In this document: positions 9,961 through 21,352 of the stretch, in pieces
Numbering within the stretch: the stretch's first letter is position 1
How the letters are laid out: each line of letters starts with the position of its first letter
Origin: Nepenthes gracilis
Taxonomy: Eukaryota > Streptophyta > Magnoliopsida > Caryophyllales > Nepenthaceae
Assembly: GCA_033239525.1 (NCBI GenBank)
Contig: BSYO01000008.1
Coordinates: 12,035,294 to 12,099,293 of the forward strand
Length of the DNA stretch: 64,000 bases
Reading direction: 5' to 3'
Program-made: the position numbers and the translations under genes
The notes under the pieces: model-generated
Seen by the model: the letters and a program-made list of their open reading frames with translations, nothing else
Told to the model about the DNA's origin: nothing
The model's database searches: none

Positions 9961-10467
9961 GTGTCATACAAGCGGTCTTACTCTTTCCTTTTCATGCATT
10001 CTAGTTTAAACATGAGTTTAGTAGAAGGCAGAAAGCATGCATTCGAACCAGAATATAACTTATCAAATAGTAATTAAAACGGTATGCATTTAATCTAAAT
10101 CGGAAGGAAAAAACTGGCAGTTTCGTTTAAAGCTGGAACTTTGGAGACGGAAATATAAATGCATAAGCATGAACTTTAAAATCTGGGCACATGAACTTAA
10201 AAGAATGATCATCCAATACACTTGTAATATTCTGAAGTTAAAACAAGGTATTAAATCATGAACTTGAAAACAGGGGGGGTACACTTGCAATATTCTTAAA
10301 AACAGAAAGAGTAACGTCCGAAGTACACTTGCAATATTCTGAAGTTAAAAACAGAGTGCACACTTGCCTGACTGCCCACTCTGGCTGACTTGAGGATCTC
10401 ATTCCTTCTTTGCTCCTTACTGCTTTACTTGCCCGCACTCACACTCGCCTCTTCAACCGAAGCCTAG

Positions 10468-10476
10468 TATATAAAG
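10468..10476 (-). promoter_or_regulatory. Probable LTR TATA box (3' LTR)
   Basis: TATATAAAG on plus, CTTTATATA on minus. It is followed on the minus strand by a GC-richer stretch and preceded by the GTTGACCGG cluster. The same site is conserved at 16099-16107 in the other LTR. Confidence 0.5.
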
Positions 10477-10689
10477 AGGAGGGGTTTGGTGGGGTAGGTG
10501 GGAGTAAGTTATCTACTCGGTACTCTTCTTCATTGATTAGGTGGAAGTAAGTAGGGTAAGTCACCTACTGGGTACTTCTTTTCAGACGGTCAATGAGGTA
10601 GTTCACTTACTGTATTTAGTTAGGATCTAGTTGGATTTTAACCGCCCAAGTTTTTCTTTAGCTTTGCCCTGAATTCGTTAGCTAATTTA

Positions 10690-10915
10690 TTATAGATTTC
10701 GTCCGGTCAACTTTCCCACTTAAAGCCGGTCAACATCTTCAAGATCAGGTCAATGCCTTCAGAATCCGGTTGGCTTCTTCAAATCTGGTCAACTTCTTTG
10801 AGTTCGGTCGACATAATATCTTTGGAATCCGGTCAACTTTTTTAAGTCCGGTCAACGTCTTCAAAATCCAGTCAATATAATACCTTCAAAATCCGGTCAA
10901 CTTCTTATTATTCAC
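10690..10915 (-). promoter_or_regulatory. GTTGACCGG cluster (W-box core) in U3
   Basis: On plus, CCGGTCAAC and near variants occur about ten times in 225 bp, separated by 'TTCTTCAAAAT'-like spacers. On the coding (minus) strand this is GTTGACCGG, containing the TTGAC core bound by WRKY factors. It lies 215-440 bp upstream of the TATA-like site. Regulation by WRKY proteins is inference. Confidence 0.5.
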
Positions 10916-11151
10916 TCCGACCTCTTGCACTTCTATGAAGTGGTCCGGCCTTCAAGTGGCGTAAAACCACTCCGGCTTCATAAGGCCACTCCGGCCCTTA
11001 TCCCAAAACACTTTGGATAGTCAATTGTGATAATTACTCTGGATTTTATCTTTACCAAAACACTCCGATTTCAAGTTGAAATCAAAATACTCTAGTTTTA
11101 AGTAGAATATTTTATTTTGATTTTAAGCCTTTTTGATTTCTGAACCTCACA

Positions 11152-11165
11152 ATTCTCCTCCACTT
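11152..11165 (-). other. Polypurine tract
   Basis: The minus strand reads AAGTGGAGGAGAAT immediately before the 3' LTR (which ends at 11151 on plus). This is the purine run priming plus-strand DNA synthesis. It follows the sequence GAGGACGAAATT, typical of the end of Tekay-type internal regions. Confidence 0.8.
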
Positions 11166-12899
11166 AAAGGAATTTCGTCCTCAAAATTAGCGAAATACCT
11201 CAATATTGAGCATTTACTTTGGATATTAACTCAACCTCATGTATGCACAACTTTATCACTCTTCCGCTGTGCGCTCTGATCAATCAGTTAGCTTTGATTT
11301 GTTTGATTATATCTTACCGTCACTAGTATTTTGGTTCTTTTACCTAGCTCAGCTAAAATCCCAATCATGAAATTCAAGGTACGATTAGATTTCATGTCAT
11401 TTTTTCCTTCCGAACATCCAACCTATGAGATAATATTGATTTAGACCGATTCTAAGATATCCATGCCCCAAAATTATTTCTCACAGGTACTCAATTCACA
11501 ACAGAATAAGAAGTCCTAATTATAACAGTTTCTACGGATTCAGCACAATCTCAGACCATAGCTTAAGATCTCGAGACCCTAACACTTAACAGCCTCAAAG
11601 TCTCCAAATTCATATACTGAGGGAAACAACTTTTACAAACCCTCAACCCGTAGTAAGATCAGAAGCTGCAATTTATATGGTTACCACGGGTTTGATGTGG
11701 CTTTTGATTTATTGTTCAATTCGATAGCCCTACACTTAACAGTTTTAAGACCTTATTGGCACACTAATGAACAAACTAATTCAACCCAACACCTCATTCG
11801 AAATCACTATGGGTGAATGATTTTCGATTTCAATTAATGAAAAAGTAACTCTGATAAGGATTCCTCTCCTACCTATCTCAAGAGTATCAATCCACAAGCG
11901 ACATAGGAAAGTTTATCTTTATAATTCTTAAAATTATTAGATTAGAATTATCTTCCAAGTAATTCTTTGTACTTCCGAATGGAGACTTTTGACTTCACAA
12001 CTATTGATCTTAGTATTCTCCTCCGTCGAATATATTGAGATCCACCGGTCCCAACCTCTAACTTTTAATTTCATAAGACCCTAAATTTCTTTCAAAGGAT
12101 CATTCCTAAGTCTTCAGAGATCTTATCACAAAATTTTAAATATAGGTGGAGCCATTCAAACCTATGGACGTCTCTCCCACTTTGCTTGTGGGTGATTGCC
12201 TATTAGTATGGACTAACAATATCCCAATCTTTATCATAAGCATATCATTAGGCTAACTTACCTGATCGTTGACAAGCCCTACTACCAGATGGTTCTATGG
12301 CTTCATCAACAGTGTCTAGTCGATACTCTTTTTAATTCCACACAATTTCTTAGAGACTAATGCCAAATTCAACTTCCTTTAAACTGCTCATTACAACATA
12401 TTAGTTTGGTCATACATACGCTCCTAAAAACCTTCATAGCCAGATTCTTTAATGGCCATTTATTGACTTAAAAAGGGCAATACTATTTCTAATTAAGCTG
12501 AATGCCCATTCCTAACTCATTTAACCTTGCCTCTTACTCAGAATTTCATAACCTAATTACAGGGTACTGCATCTTTTACCAACGTCCTAGAGTATTATTT
12601 CAACTTCAGAGGTTCGCATTTCCTCAAGAATCAATCCCAAACCATCAGCTCTACTTATTTGCTATGTCGACCAAATAAATCAAGCATTCTTTCTTCCAGT
12701 TGTATACTCATCTATGCTACAGTTCCTAAATCTCACAAAATCCACAAAGCATACATATATCTATTCAATCAGAAAATAATTTCAAAATTTTTTTTTTGGC
12801 GAATAGGAAACACATAATAAAATCAAAATTCCGTGATTAAGAAAATACCTTCATCCGCCTTTGGGGTGTCTCTGGCCTTGCACTATTGCCGCAATACTC
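11166..12899. other. Non-coding interior of the TR-GAG-like element
   Basis: About 1.7 kb, AT-rich, with stops in all frames. I looked on the minus strand for protease DSGA, RT YxDD, RNase H and integrase motifs and saw none. It may be decayed pol or unrelated filler. A (T)10 run lies near 12789. Confidence 0.6.
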
Positions 12900-13523
12900 T
12901 CACAACAGCCGACTTCTTTCCTTTCGACCCTTTGGTAACAGACAATCTTTTATCAGGTGACCCAACTTTCCACAATTATAGCATACTCCTATTGCTTTAT
13001 AACAACGTTTTTCCGTGTGCTTCTTCCTATAATATGCACATGTAGGAGTTGATGTCTGCGAACTAGTCATTGATAAAGTTTTAGTAGTGCTCTTCCCCAC
13101 ATCTACCATTCTGACTTTCTTGGATGACTCAAGTGGTTCTACATTTAATCTCCTACCAGGACTTGCCCAGCTAGCGGCCTTTTTTGCAAGTAATTTTTGT
13201 GTCTTTAACTCCTTCTCGAGTACCAAGGCTCTATCTAGGATCTCAGTATAAGCCTGAAACTCTTGGGTCACTAATTGATTCCTAATCTCATCATTTAACC
13301 ATTGCAGGAACTTCTTGGTCATCCTCGATTGATCTTTACCAATGAAAGGTATATGATGAGACAGTTCGATGAACCTTGCACCGTACTCCGCTACGGTGCG
13401 ACTCCCTTGCCTAAGTTCCATAAGGGCTCTTTCCTTCGAATCCTGAAGATTATCGGGAATATACTCTTTCCAAAAAGACTCCTTAAACGTCTCCCAAGAA
13501 ATTTTTTCATCCAACCATCCCAT
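12900..13523 (-). CDS. Gag fragment with CCHC zinc knuckle
   Basis: A 207-residue open minus frame. Residues 1-95 match the gag core (ISWETFKESFWKEYIPDN, RTVAEYGARFIELSHHIP, DRALVLEKEL). Residues 95-160 are basic and Ser/Thr-rich, and residues 182-195 form the zinc knuckle CYNCGKLGHLIKDC. It stops soon after at RSRLL. Usual gag is longer at the N-terminus; related sequence continues upstream in another frame to about 13590 (DFRMANERERKKQ), so the start is frameshifted or truncated and the Met at 13523 is internal. Gag packages RNA into particles. The frame is still open, unlike all other gag genes in this window. Confidence 0.75.
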   Translation of the reverse strand: MGWLDEKISWETFKESFWKEYIPDNLQDSKERALMELRQGSRTVAEYGARFIELSHHIPFIGKDQSRMTKKFLQWLNDEIRNQLVTQEFQAYTEILDRALVLEKELKTQKLLAKKAASWASPGRRLNVEPLESSKKVRMVDVGKSTTKTLSMTSSQTSTPTCAYYRKKHTEKRCYKAIGVCYNCGKLGHLIKDCLLPKGRKERSRLL

Positions 13524-13772
13524 TGCTTTTTTCTTTCCCTTTCATTAGCCATCCTAAAATCAAGACATGTACAACATTGAAGTCCCAAAAAGGTTAGTTG
13601 GAGGAAAGGAAGTATCCATTATCTCCATGAAACTTGAACTTAGCTTAGGAACCAATTTCTTAAGGGTTCTAGTCACCTTAGTTTCCCTGATCTATTCCAA
13701 TGGAAATTCAGTACAAAGATTTAAACCTATACTTTCGCTTTTCGATCAATCAAATCCTAAGGCATATTATCT

Positions 13773-13783
13773 CTCTGATACCA
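13773..13783 (-). other. Primer-binding site (iMet tRNA type)
   Basis: The minus strand reads TGGTATCAGAG, 2 bp from the 5' LTR border at 13786. This is the standard primer site of plant elements primed by initiator methionine tRNA. Confidence 0.85.
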
Positions 13784-14874
13784 ATTATGACGGAACGGAT
13801 TTTTTTTTTCTCAATTGATTGCCTCAATCAGGATAGACTTAAACAGCTTATACCGTAACTCAGTACATGGACACAACTAATCTAGTTATAACATAATATG
13901 TAAACACAGGATCACAGATACCATCTAGGACCCATATAAGATATTTATAACAATATATAGCGGAAGTCGATCTAAAAACCTGTCGAAGCATTCATACCCA
14001 AAAACTCATTCATGCATACATAGGCGTAATGGTCCAATTACAAATTCGTATATATATTTTATCAAGACTGCTTCCTCCGTGATAACTCCAAAAGTACTTT
14101 AAATCTTCAAGAATCCTTTAAATTGAACTCTAGTCTTTCTCGTCAGGCACAAACTCTACAGTCTCCTCTGGAGGGGAGAAAAACAGCAAAACAGTGAGTC
14201 GAGGCCCAGCAAGGTACATGTAGGTATGTAGTAAAACATATATGCAGAACAGGACTCAATAAAACAGATATAGTTGAACATGAAGATACAAATGCCATAA
14301 GGAAGTGGTTTATAGCACAATTACGACACAGATATAAAAATAGAAACGGTCAAGTTTCGAAAATCAGAAATCAATGTACTCATGTTTCAGAAAGCAGAAG
14401 TCGGTCTTACCTCCATAGTTTACAGAAATCTCATCTTTATCAGTAAAGGATCCTACTAGTAGACCCTACTAGCGGAGAGGGTGAATAATAGAGGATAGAT
14501 TGTGTACATCTCCCTACAATCAACGGCAATAAACAGAACAGAACAGATGATCCCACCTCACGAGACCCTTCCCCAATCCAAGGGGGCGCCGGCCAGAACA
14601 GAACAGAAGCACCCTCCTATTATAACGCCCTGAGGAGGGGCGGACCACATATAACTCCATGGACAAAGTTATTCTCGATTATCACCATAACGTTCTAAGG
14701 CATGCCGGAGAACCTAACTTGACTGCATATCAGTCCTAGGTCCATAATAACAGAGTAGAAATATTTTCTTCTTATCGTTTACTGAAAGCCATTTTCGGTA
14801 TCAGTCGAAAACATCACTATTAGCCATTCAGAGATTGTGTACAGATATCTTAAAGTTAGTTCAAAAATAATATA

Positions 14875-15590
14875 CTTCAAGTCGGTTTCAAATTACAGAA
14901 CTTAGTTCAAAAATTATAGACTTCAAGTCAGTTTCAAATCACAGAATGTAGTTCAAAAATCATATACTTTAAGCCGGTTTCAAATCATAGAGCTTATATG
15001 TCACTTTACAAAGTCGGTTTCAAAATTATATTACAAATGTCGGTTTCAAATTTGTGATACAAGGCCGGTTTCAAATCAAGGCTGGTTTCAAAGTCATAGA
15101 GCAAATGCTGGTTTCAATATTACGGTACAAGGCCGGTTTTGAAATCACAGTACAAATGTCGGTTTCAAAATACGATACAAGGCCGATTTCGAAATTACAC
15201 TACAAGGTCGGTTTCAAAATTATCGAGCCGGTTTCAAAATTACATTACATGGTCGGCTTCAAAATCACAAGGCAAATGCCGGTTTCAAAACTACATTACA
15301 AGACCGGTTTCAAAAATTACAAGGCAAATGCCGGTTTTAAAACTACATTACAAGACCGGTTTTAAAATCACAAGGCAAATGCCGGTTTCAAAATTTCAAC
15401 ACAAATGCCGATTTCGATTAAGGCCGATTTTAATTATTCTTGGCCGGTTTCAAATTAATATGCAATGCCGGTTTCAAATTAATGTGTAAGGCCGGTTTTG
15501 ATATTTACTTAAGCTGGTTTCAAATTATATTATAAGGCCGGTTTCAAATAATTTTACTAATGAAGGTCGGTTTCAAATTTGGGTAATGCA
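14875..15590 (+). repeat. Tandem GCCGGTTTCAAA array, second LTR
   Basis: Counterpart of 9280-9960, with the same core and spacers but an extra unit near 14905-14945, showing that the array has changed length since insertion. No coding content. Confidence 0.85.
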
Positions 15591-16098
15591 AGTGTCATAC
15601 AAGCCGGTCTACTCTTTCCTTTTCATGCACTCTAGTTTAAACATGAGTTTAGCAGAAGGCAGAAAGCATGCATTTGAACCAGAATATAACTTATCAAACA
15701 GTAATTAAAATGGTTTGCATTTAATCTAAATGGGAAGGGAAAAACTGACAGTTTCGTTTAAAGCTGGAACTTTGGAGACGAAAATATAAGTGCTTAAGTA
15801 TGAACTTTAAAATCTGGGAACACGAATTTAAAAGAATGATCGTCCAATACACTTGTAATATTCTGAAGTTAAAACAAGGTATTAAATTATGAACTTGAAA
15901 ACAGGGGGGTACACTTGTAAAATTCTTAAAAATAGATTGAGTAACATCCGAAGTACACTTGCAATATTTTGAAGTGAAAAACAAAGTGTACACTTGCCTG
16001 ACTGCCCACTCTGGCTGACTTGAGGATCTCCTTTCTTCTTTGCTCCTTACTGCTTTCACTTGCCTGCACTCACACTCGCCTCTTCAACCGAAGCCTAG

Positions 16099-16107
16099 TA
16101 TATAAAG
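16099..16107 (-). promoter_or_regulatory. Probable LTR TATA box (5' LTR)
   Basis: TATATAAAG on plus, identical to 10468-10476. As this is the 5' LTR in coding sense, it would be the promoter of the element. Confidence 0.5.
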
Positions 16108-16324
16108 AGGAGGGGTTTGGTGGGGTAGGTGGGGGGTAATTATATATACTGTGTACCCCCTTGATGAATTAGGTGAAAGTAAGTAGGGCAAGTCACCTAC
16201 TGGGTACTTCTTTCAGACGGTCAACGGGGTAGTTTACTTACTCTATTTAGTTGGGATCTAGTTGGATTTTAACCGCCCAAGTTTGTCTTTAGTTTTCCTT
16301 GAATACGGTAGCCAATTTATTATA

Positions 16325-16560
16325 GATTTCGTCCGGTCAACTTTTCCATTTAAAGCCGGTCAACCTTCTTAAGGCCGGTCAACATCTTTAAGATCCAGTC
16401 AATGCCTTCAGAATCCAGTTGGCTTCTTCAAATCCAGTCAACTTCTTCGAGTTCGGTCAACATAATATCTTTGGAATCCGGTTAACTCTTTAAGTTCGGT
16501 CGACATCTTCAAAATCTGATCAACATAATACCTTCAAAATCCGGTCAACTTATTATTCAC
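16325..16560 (-). promoter_or_regulatory. GTTGACCGG cluster (W-box core), 5' LTR
   Basis: About eleven CCGGTCAAC-like sites in 235 bp, upstream (minus sense) of the TATA-like site at 16099-16107. The spacing is conserved with 10690-10915. Confidence 0.5.
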
Positions 16561-16797
16561 TCCGGCCTCTTGCACTTCTATGAAGTGGTCCGGCCTTCAA
16601 GTGGGCGTAAAACCACTCCGGCTTCATAAGGCCACTCCGGCCCTTGTGCCAAAACACTTTAGATTGTCAATTGTGATAATTACTCTGGATTATATCCTTA
16701 TCAAAACACTCCAATCTTAAGTTGAAATCAAAATACTCTAATTTTAAGTAGAATATTTTATTTCGATTTTAAGTCTTTTTTATTTCTGAACCTCACA

Positions 16798-16802
16798 GTC
16801 AT
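16798..16802. other. Target-site duplication GTCAT (right copy)
   Basis: Matches 8209-8213 and follows CCTCACA, the LTR end. Confidence 0.9.
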
Positions 16803-16926
16803 GGCCAATATTCAAGGTGACCCTCACGTTTTCCCATGTGACGCCACTTGGCCTTCTCTTGTGTTGCCTATTTAAACGGCGCTTCTTGACGCCATTCACA
16901 TTTCTACTTATCTGCTTCGAGAATCC

Positions 16927-17403
16927 ATGGCGAACAAGAAAATCTCTCCTTCCGCCATTCGTTAGAGAGTAGGCAACATCAAGTTGATCTTTTCGGCGAG
17001 CGCCATCGCTGCTTTGAGGGTTAGTTACCATATCCCAAGCGACTGGGCTCATCTTTTTCCCGATGAGGGGGGAAGAGCGAATGCACCCCCTGAGGGCTTC
17101 ATTACTGTGTATGAGCACCATATGAGGGGTAGACTTCGCTGACCCATAGAGCTGGATTTGTACAGGATCTTCGAGACACTTGGCATTCTGGAGGCACGGT
17201 TTCATCCTTACGTCGTACGCTATTTGGTATCCTTGTGCATCTTTGCCTGTCTTCATGATTGTGCGCTCCGTGCGCGCTCAGTGAAGGTGATCTTCCGCTT
17301 TGTCTAATTGGAGGATTGGTTTTTGATGTCTCATTGTCCAGCCTTTAGTTTTCGGGGGACAAATTTTGACTGAGTTGAAAACTAAAAGAATTGCTTTTTC
17401 TTC
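16927..17403 (+). pseudogene. N-terminal domain of antisense ORF, aORF copy 2 (Transposase_28 type)
   Basis: From the ATG at 16927 (context CCATGG) a single frame reads MANKKISPSAIR, then the family signature: VSYHIPS near residue 35, APPEGFITVYEHHMRGRLR near 60-78, LDLYRIFETLGILEARFHP, and VVRYLVSLCIFA. It ends DWFLMSHCPAF and KNCFFFQ. In related proteins the end is 'SVKNWKN.FFF'. It is interrupted by about five in-frame stops but has no frameshift, so decay is by substitution. Such ORFs occur in Tat-lineage gypsy elements, antisense to pol between pol and the 3' LTR; function unknown. It breaks off at a Tat-type LTR at 17404. Confidence 0.75.
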
Positions 17404-18400
17404 CAGGCCGGCCCAAAGCCCAGCTCACAGGGGAGGCAGTGGTCCAGCTGATGTTCGCTCAAGACTGAGGAGGCATAGCGTTAGTAGGAGGAAAGCCCAA
17501 ATGCTAGCGGCCCATCACGTGGATGGATAGATCAAATGACTAGGCTATGATATGGACGGTCAAGGCGAGTTGACTCAAAATTGTTCAATAAAGAGCGGGT
17601 GATTAGGGTTGCACATCGCTGCGCCCATGGTTTCCCCTCCTACACAGCCACTAACACCCCGACAATGCAATGCACACAAAATTTGCCAAAACGCAGTCAC
17701 AACAACTGCCTTAACAGCTTAACAAATATTTTTAGAATATTATTGCTGATTACATGTCGCCTCAATATGACAGTTATGACTCTGCGAATATCTCTAAAAG
17801 GCAATTATCATGCAGCAACCTCCAGCATCATCCTGAAAAAGGAAGGAATGTCCCGGATGGCCAAGATTGCCGTATGTGCCCCTCGTGCAATCATAGAGAC
17901 AATTCAACAGGTCTATTAGGGCAACCGATATTAGTTGTGAAGGCCATACCGGCTCTAATTTTATAAATACTCCTTCACACCTACTGGAAGGGGGACCGAA
18001 CAACTCCGGCACACAAGCATTCCAAAGAGATCTAAGAGCTCTCCCTCCTCTCTTTTAAGCCACTCAGCCAACGAGAACACATTCTCTCATAAATCGTTCC
18101 CTATCGAATGCATCCCTCGAAATCTAGCGCTCCAATTAACACTTAATCCCCCCTCCTTTTTGCATTCATGCATCTCACTACATCCTCCATCTTTTTGATT
18201 ATTGTAGAAAGATTTCTAATTTGAGTATTGAAGGATATATTGGGGAGCGAGTCCTACCATTCTCTGACCTCTTGTTTATTTATTGTGGTGTGCATAATTC
18301 AGGTTATAAAAAACAGAGACCAAACCTGCTTCGATTTTTCATAATGAAAGATCAAGTGGTTCCCTAATCCATATATTAATTTGGATCTAAAAATGTATCA
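17404..18400 (+). repeat. Tat-type LTR, copy A
   Basis: The end matches the Tat 3 LTR: 'GAAAGATTTCTAATTTGAGT', 'CTGACCTCTTG', 'AGAGACCAAACCTGCTTCG', 'TCCCTAATCCATA', ending AATGTATCA at 18400. A TATA box lies at 17962-17969 (TATAAATA). The start (about 17404, CAGGCCGGCCCAAAGC) is set by comparison with 21353 and is less certain. No Tat primer site follows; the sequence passes straight into A-rich DNA. Confidence 0.7.
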
Positions 18401-21170
18401 ATATAAATAAAAAAAATTAAAAAGTATATAATAAATGAAAAAAATTACAAGAGAACAAAGAAAAAAAATAATAAATAAAAATAGGGTATAAAATTCGTAC
18501 AATTGAAAAGTGTGAAATCAAAAAACAAGTAGAAATTTTTTTTCTTAAAATAAATGAATAGGATATATATAAAAATAAAAATATGACAAATAAAAAGTAA
18601 ACATAAAAAAGAAAAAAAATAAATAGTAAAAAATAAAAAAAACAAAATAAAATGATAAAAAAACAAGGTGAAAAAAATAAAAATGAGCAGAAGACATAAA
18701 AAATGGCAGGAAAAAAAACACTAATTAAAAATTTAAAATAAAAAATAATAATAAAACACTAATTAAATTATTTTAATCTTGTATATTTCTTATGTTTAGG
18801 TTTTCTTTATTCAGTTTATTTTTTATTTCTCATTTTAAAAAAATTTAAAAAATAATAAAGTAAAAGAAAATAATTTAATAATAAAAATTAAAAATGTGAA
18901 AACTAATAAAAAAATTAATAAAGAATAAAATTTAAAATTTTAAAAGAATAAAACATAAAAAAATATTGAACAAAAATCACAGAAATAAAATTAAAACATG
19001 ATAAACGAAAAAAAGTGGAGAAAAATAAAAAAATTAAAATATGAAAAAAGTGGCAGATAAAAAAGCAAAAAAAAAAAGGAAAGCTAAAATTGCACATTAA
19101 AAAAGGTTAATGAAAAAATATTTAAATATTTGGAAAACAGAAGACAAAAAATTTATATTTTATAAATAAGAAAAATAGAAAAATAAAAAAATAAATACGA
19201 AAAATTTGAAAATAAAAATAAAGGGAAAATAATAAAAATAAGAAAACTAAAAAGTTGAAATGAAAATATAAAAAAATCAAAAAATTACAAAATAAACTAT
19301 TGAAAATGTGCAAAATATGAAATCGAAAATGACAAATAAAAAATACAAAATATAAATATAAAAAATAAAATTATTAAATATTTTAAGAAGAAAAGAAAAG
19401 AAGAAAAAACAAAATAGAATAATAAAAATTAACGGATCACAGTTCAGAAACAAATACAAAAATAAAATTTTGAAATATCAAAAAAATAAATAAAATAAAT
19501 ATAAAAAAATAAAAAATGAAGAAAACAACAAATTAAAAATGAAATCTTGAAAAATTGTGAAATATGAAAAATAAAATGAAAAATTGAAAATTTGAAAAGG
19601 AAAAAAATAATGAAAGCATAATAAAGAAAAAAATCAAAATATAAAAATAAGGTACAAAATTTAAAAGAAGAAAAGGAAGAGAATGAGAAATTAATTTAGG
19701 GTAAAAAGTTTACTGAAAAAGAAAAAGAATTTTAAAAATAAAATAGAAGTTGCAATTTTAAAATAAAAATGATAAAAAAAATTTAGAAAATTTTTAAGTA
19801 AAAAAATAAAAATAAAATAAAAACATATTAGAAAAATAAAATGTAAAAAAAAAATTTAAAGTTAAAAATAAGAAAGTAGAAAAATAAAAACGTTGACAAA
19901 TTGTTATCAAAGATAAAAATAATAAGTTAAAACACTAAAATAATAAAAAGATAAAAATAAAAAAGGGTGAAAAGATAAGTTAAGAAAAGAATGAAAGATA
20001 AAGCAAGAAAAGGATAAAATTATAAATAGGAAAGTAAAAAAACAAAAACGTTCACAAATTGTTATGAAAGATAGACGAATTAAAACACTGAAAAATTAAA
20101 AAGATAAAGAGAAAAAACAAGCTAAAAAAAGTGTAAAAGATAATACAAGAAAAATTTAAAAATAAGAAATAAGGCTTCCTTTAGAAAAATAAAAATAATA
20201 AAATAAACAAAAAACTGAGAAATAAAAAATAAATTTTGTTCTTAACTGTTTAAATTTTAATATTTATTTTAATATTGTTTTCTTTCATATTTTGCTTTTT
20301 AAAAGTTTTTAATATTAAATTTGTTATTAATATTTTCTTATAATTATTTTTTCTATTACTTGATTTTTATTTTGTTAAAATTCTTTAGTTTTTTAAATTT
20401 TATATTTTATGCATATATTTTTATTTTAGGGTTTGTTGACCTTATTTTTTATGTATATTTGTTAACATATATTTTTATTCTTTTTCTTCATCCTTTTTGC
20501 TTTTTAATTTTTTCATGTAGCAATTTTATTTTATTTTTTATATGATTTTTTACTTGCTATTGTTTTATTTTCATATATCTTTAATGTTTAGTTTTCTTCC
20601 ATTGTATTTATTTTTTATTTATCATTTTTAAAAAAATTAAAATAATTGAGAAAACTATTTAAAATGAGAAAAATAAACATAAAATATAAAAATTGTAAAA
20701 GAATAAAAGATGAAAAAATATTTAAAAAATAAAAAATGTTGAAAAGTAGAAATATAAATAATATAGGAGTTTGAAAAATATAAATTATAGAAACTTCATG
20801 AAAACATTAAAAAAATTCAAAGTAAAAGATGAAAAATATAGAATAAAACGAGGACAATGAAAAAATTAAGATAAGAAAATGAATAAAATAAGAAATATGA
20901 AAAATATAAAATAAAAAGAGAAAAATATAAAACAAAATGAAAAAATTAAAAGGAAAAAATTAATGAAATGAAAAAGAAAAATAAAACATGACAAATAAAA
21001 AAATGAGGAGAAAAATAAAAAAAGTAAAACATAAACAAAGTGAAAGATAAAAAAGTAAAATATAAAAAATTAATAAAAAAAAGTGAAATAATTTAAAAAT
21101 AAATGAAAATATTCAAATTAAGAATTAAAACTTTAAAAAATTAAGAAAACATAAAAATTAAAAATTACTT
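18401..21170. repeat. Extremely A-rich / T-rich block 1 (2.8 kb)
   Basis: About 18401-20225 is dominated by AAAAATAAA-like runs on plus, with C nearly absent in many lines. About 20230-20640 switches to T-rich, and 20640-21170 is A-rich again. A short T-rich spacer 'TATGTTTAGgTTTTCTTT', running into 'TTATTTCTCATTTT', appears at about 18790-18840 and recurs near 20585-20630, so there is higher-order repetition. Long minus-strand open frames (Phe/Ile/Leu-rich) are composition artefacts. Confidence 0.8.
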
Positions 21171-21256
21171 ATTTATGTGTCTTTAGATCCAAATTTATGT
21201 ACGGATTAGGTAGTCACTTGATTTCTCCCTAGCGTGTCCGATCTCCGTTTTTGATA
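21171..21256 (-). repeat. Inverted Tat-type LTR end (remnant)
   Basis: The reverse complement resembles the LTR 3' end at 18305-18400: GATCTAAAG, CTAATCCGTACATAAAT, AAATCAAGTGACTACC and the 'AGAC.GACC' block. It closes A-rich block 1 opposite to LTR copy A, then breaks abruptly into an aORF piece. Confidence 0.6.
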
Positions 21257-21257
21257 A

Positions 21258-21352
21258 CAAAGGATTGGCTTTCGATGTCTCCTTGTCCAAACTTCAGTTT
21301 CCGAGAGACGAACTCCAACTCAATAAAAAACAAGAAGAATCGCTTTTTCTTC
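21258..21352 (+). pseudogene. Second copy of the aORF end preceding an LTR
   Basis: About 95 bp that match 17308-17403: GATTGGCTTTCGATGTCTC against GATTGGTTTTTGATGTCTC, through to GAATCGCTTTTTCTTC. It encodes the DWF.MS..P and KN.FFF end of the Transposase_28-type domain. It shows that the aORF/LTR junction itself was duplicated. Confidence 0.7.

Larger units (their letters stand above)
8214..11151 (-). repeat. 3' LTR of the TR-GAG-like element (2,938 bp)
   Basis: Starts TGTGACGAAACAG and ends CCTCACA; both ends match 13786-16797. Read on the minus strand, U3 (11151 to about 10470) holds the GTTGACCGG cluster. A TATA-like site lies at 10468-10476, and the GCCGGTTTCAAA array falls in the presumed transcribed R-U5 part. 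No protein-coding region seen. Confidence 0.9.
8214..16797 (-). mobile_element. Complete non-autonomous LTR element, gag fragment only (TR-GAG-like)
   Basis: An 8.58-kb element with LTRs at 8214-11151 and 13786-16797, a perfect GTCAT target duplication, a purine tract and an iMet-type primer site. Its interior is only 2.63 kb and holds part of a gag gene with a zinc knuckle; I see no protease, RT, RNase H or integrase. The last minus-strand codons before the purine tract keep the 'NFxRTKFL'-like ending common in Tekay-type elements, suggesting internal deletion from one. It would need enzymes supplied by a related element. The LTRs differ by several percent and by indels in the repeat array. 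Confidence 0.9.
13786..16797 (-). repeat. 5' LTR of the TR-GAG-like element (3,012 bp)
   Basis: Matches 8214-11151 throughout and ends CCTCACA at 16797, followed by the GTCAT duplication. The first bases are TATGACGG instead of TGTGACGA, so the terminal TG is mutated to TA. It also contains a duplicated 'ACCCTACTAG' stretch near 14448-14472 that the partner lacks. Confidence 0.9.

Noticed and set aside
18445..19459. Several Phe/Ile/Leu-rich open frames on minus that look like membrane proteins
   Set aside because: They lie in extremely A-rich DNA where the minus strand is T-rich (Phe, Leu, Ile codons) and stops are rare by composition. No start context, no conserved motif.
20321..20545. Plus-strand Phe/Leu-rich open frame
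   Set aside because: Same composition effect in the T-rich half of block 1.
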